In this document: one piece after another, positions 13,305 to 13,391 of the stretch | Layout: each line of letters opens with the position of its first letter | How positions within the stretch are numbered: position 1 is the first letter of the stretch | NCBI GenBank assembly: GCA_023461115.1 | Contig: JAEWOA010000077.1 | Coordinates: 1 to 13,391 of the forward strand | From: Actinomycetes bacterium | GTDB lineage: Bacteria; Actinomycetota; Actinomycetes; Actinomycetales; Cellulomonadaceae | Reading direction: 5' to 3' | Length of the DNA: 13,391 nucleotides | Notes under the pieces: model-generated | Told to the model about the DNA's origin: nothing | Database searches by the model: none | The model's input: only the letters and a program-made list of their open reading frames with translations | Program-made: the position numbers and the translations under genes

Positions 13305-13391
13305 CGGGCCATCGGGGCGGCGGCGACGACGCCGACGCTCAGATCGCGCGGTGGCTCGAGGAGGCCGACGAGCGCGTGCGCCGGGCGGACG
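13301..13391 (+). CDS. Start of a second YbaB/EbfC-like gene (partial)
   Basis: GTG 13301 overlaps the stop of the previous gene (GTGA, 13301-13304), and the frame stays open to the window end, giving 30 residues. After a Gly/Asp-rich start it reads AQIARWLEEADERVRRAD, which matches the spacing and character of GIRDRLAEADRRARIGAD in the first gene of the operon, so a second YbaB-like protein is the best guess. Only the N-terminal helix is visible, and the call could be wrong. Confidence 0.5.
   Translation, partial: MTGHRGGGDDADAQIARWLEEADERVRRAD

Overview
The window is very GC-rich (third codon positions almost all G or C), uses SGNGE-type ribose-5-phosphate isomerase B, an F420-type luciferase-like oxidoreductase, an Eis-like acetyltransferase and EspC/WXG-like type VII secretion proteins, and has several genes whose start codon lies 6-8 nt after a TANNNT -10 box. 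This points to a high-GC Gram-positive actinobacterium. A Cellulomonadaceae-like member of the Micrococcales is my best guess (inference; no 16S or marker gene is present).

Layout. 1-324: 3' end of a family A DNA polymerase gene. 535-891: small PASTA-like lipoprotein gene, followed by a strong hairpin. 986-2926: cysteine biosynthesis locus, made of a candidate promoter, a 23-codon leader ORF ending Cys-Cys-Pro-Cys-Arg, a 190-nt leader with mutually exclusive hairpins, cysK, an intercistronic hairpin and cysE. 2933-4460: autoregulated-looking YtrA-type GntR repressor gene with a DUF1648 membrane protein gene. 4571-5953: LLM-class oxidoreductase gene and an alkyltransferase-like (ATL) DNA repair gene. 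5964-7073 (minus): membrane-anchored SpoIIE/PP2C phosphatase gene, divergent from an Eis-like acetyltransferase gene (7168-8445). 8474-8923 (minus): rpiB, divergent from an M13 metallopeptidase gene (9012-10997). 11026-11571 (minus): membrane-anchored six-cysteine extracytoplasmic protein gene. 11750-13391: a tightly overlapping operon of a YbaB/EbfC-like gene, an EspC-like type VII secretion substrate gene, a WXG-motif protein gene and the start of a second YbaB-like gene; it runs off the window.

How the genes work together. CysE makes O-acetylserine and CysK converts it to cysteine; CysE ends in Ile, as expected for docking in the CysK active site. Neither enzyme contains a single cysteine, while the leader ORF upstream has three in its last five codons, all written TGT, a codon otherwise used once among 18 Cys codons in the other genes of the window. 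This strongly suggests cysteine-responsive attenuation. The 3' operon looks like a type VII secretion substrate module with 4-bp GTGA/ATGA overlaps and YbaB-like genes interleaved with the substrates; it is the least described part of the window.

No tRNA, rRNA, insertion sequence or CRISPR array was seen.
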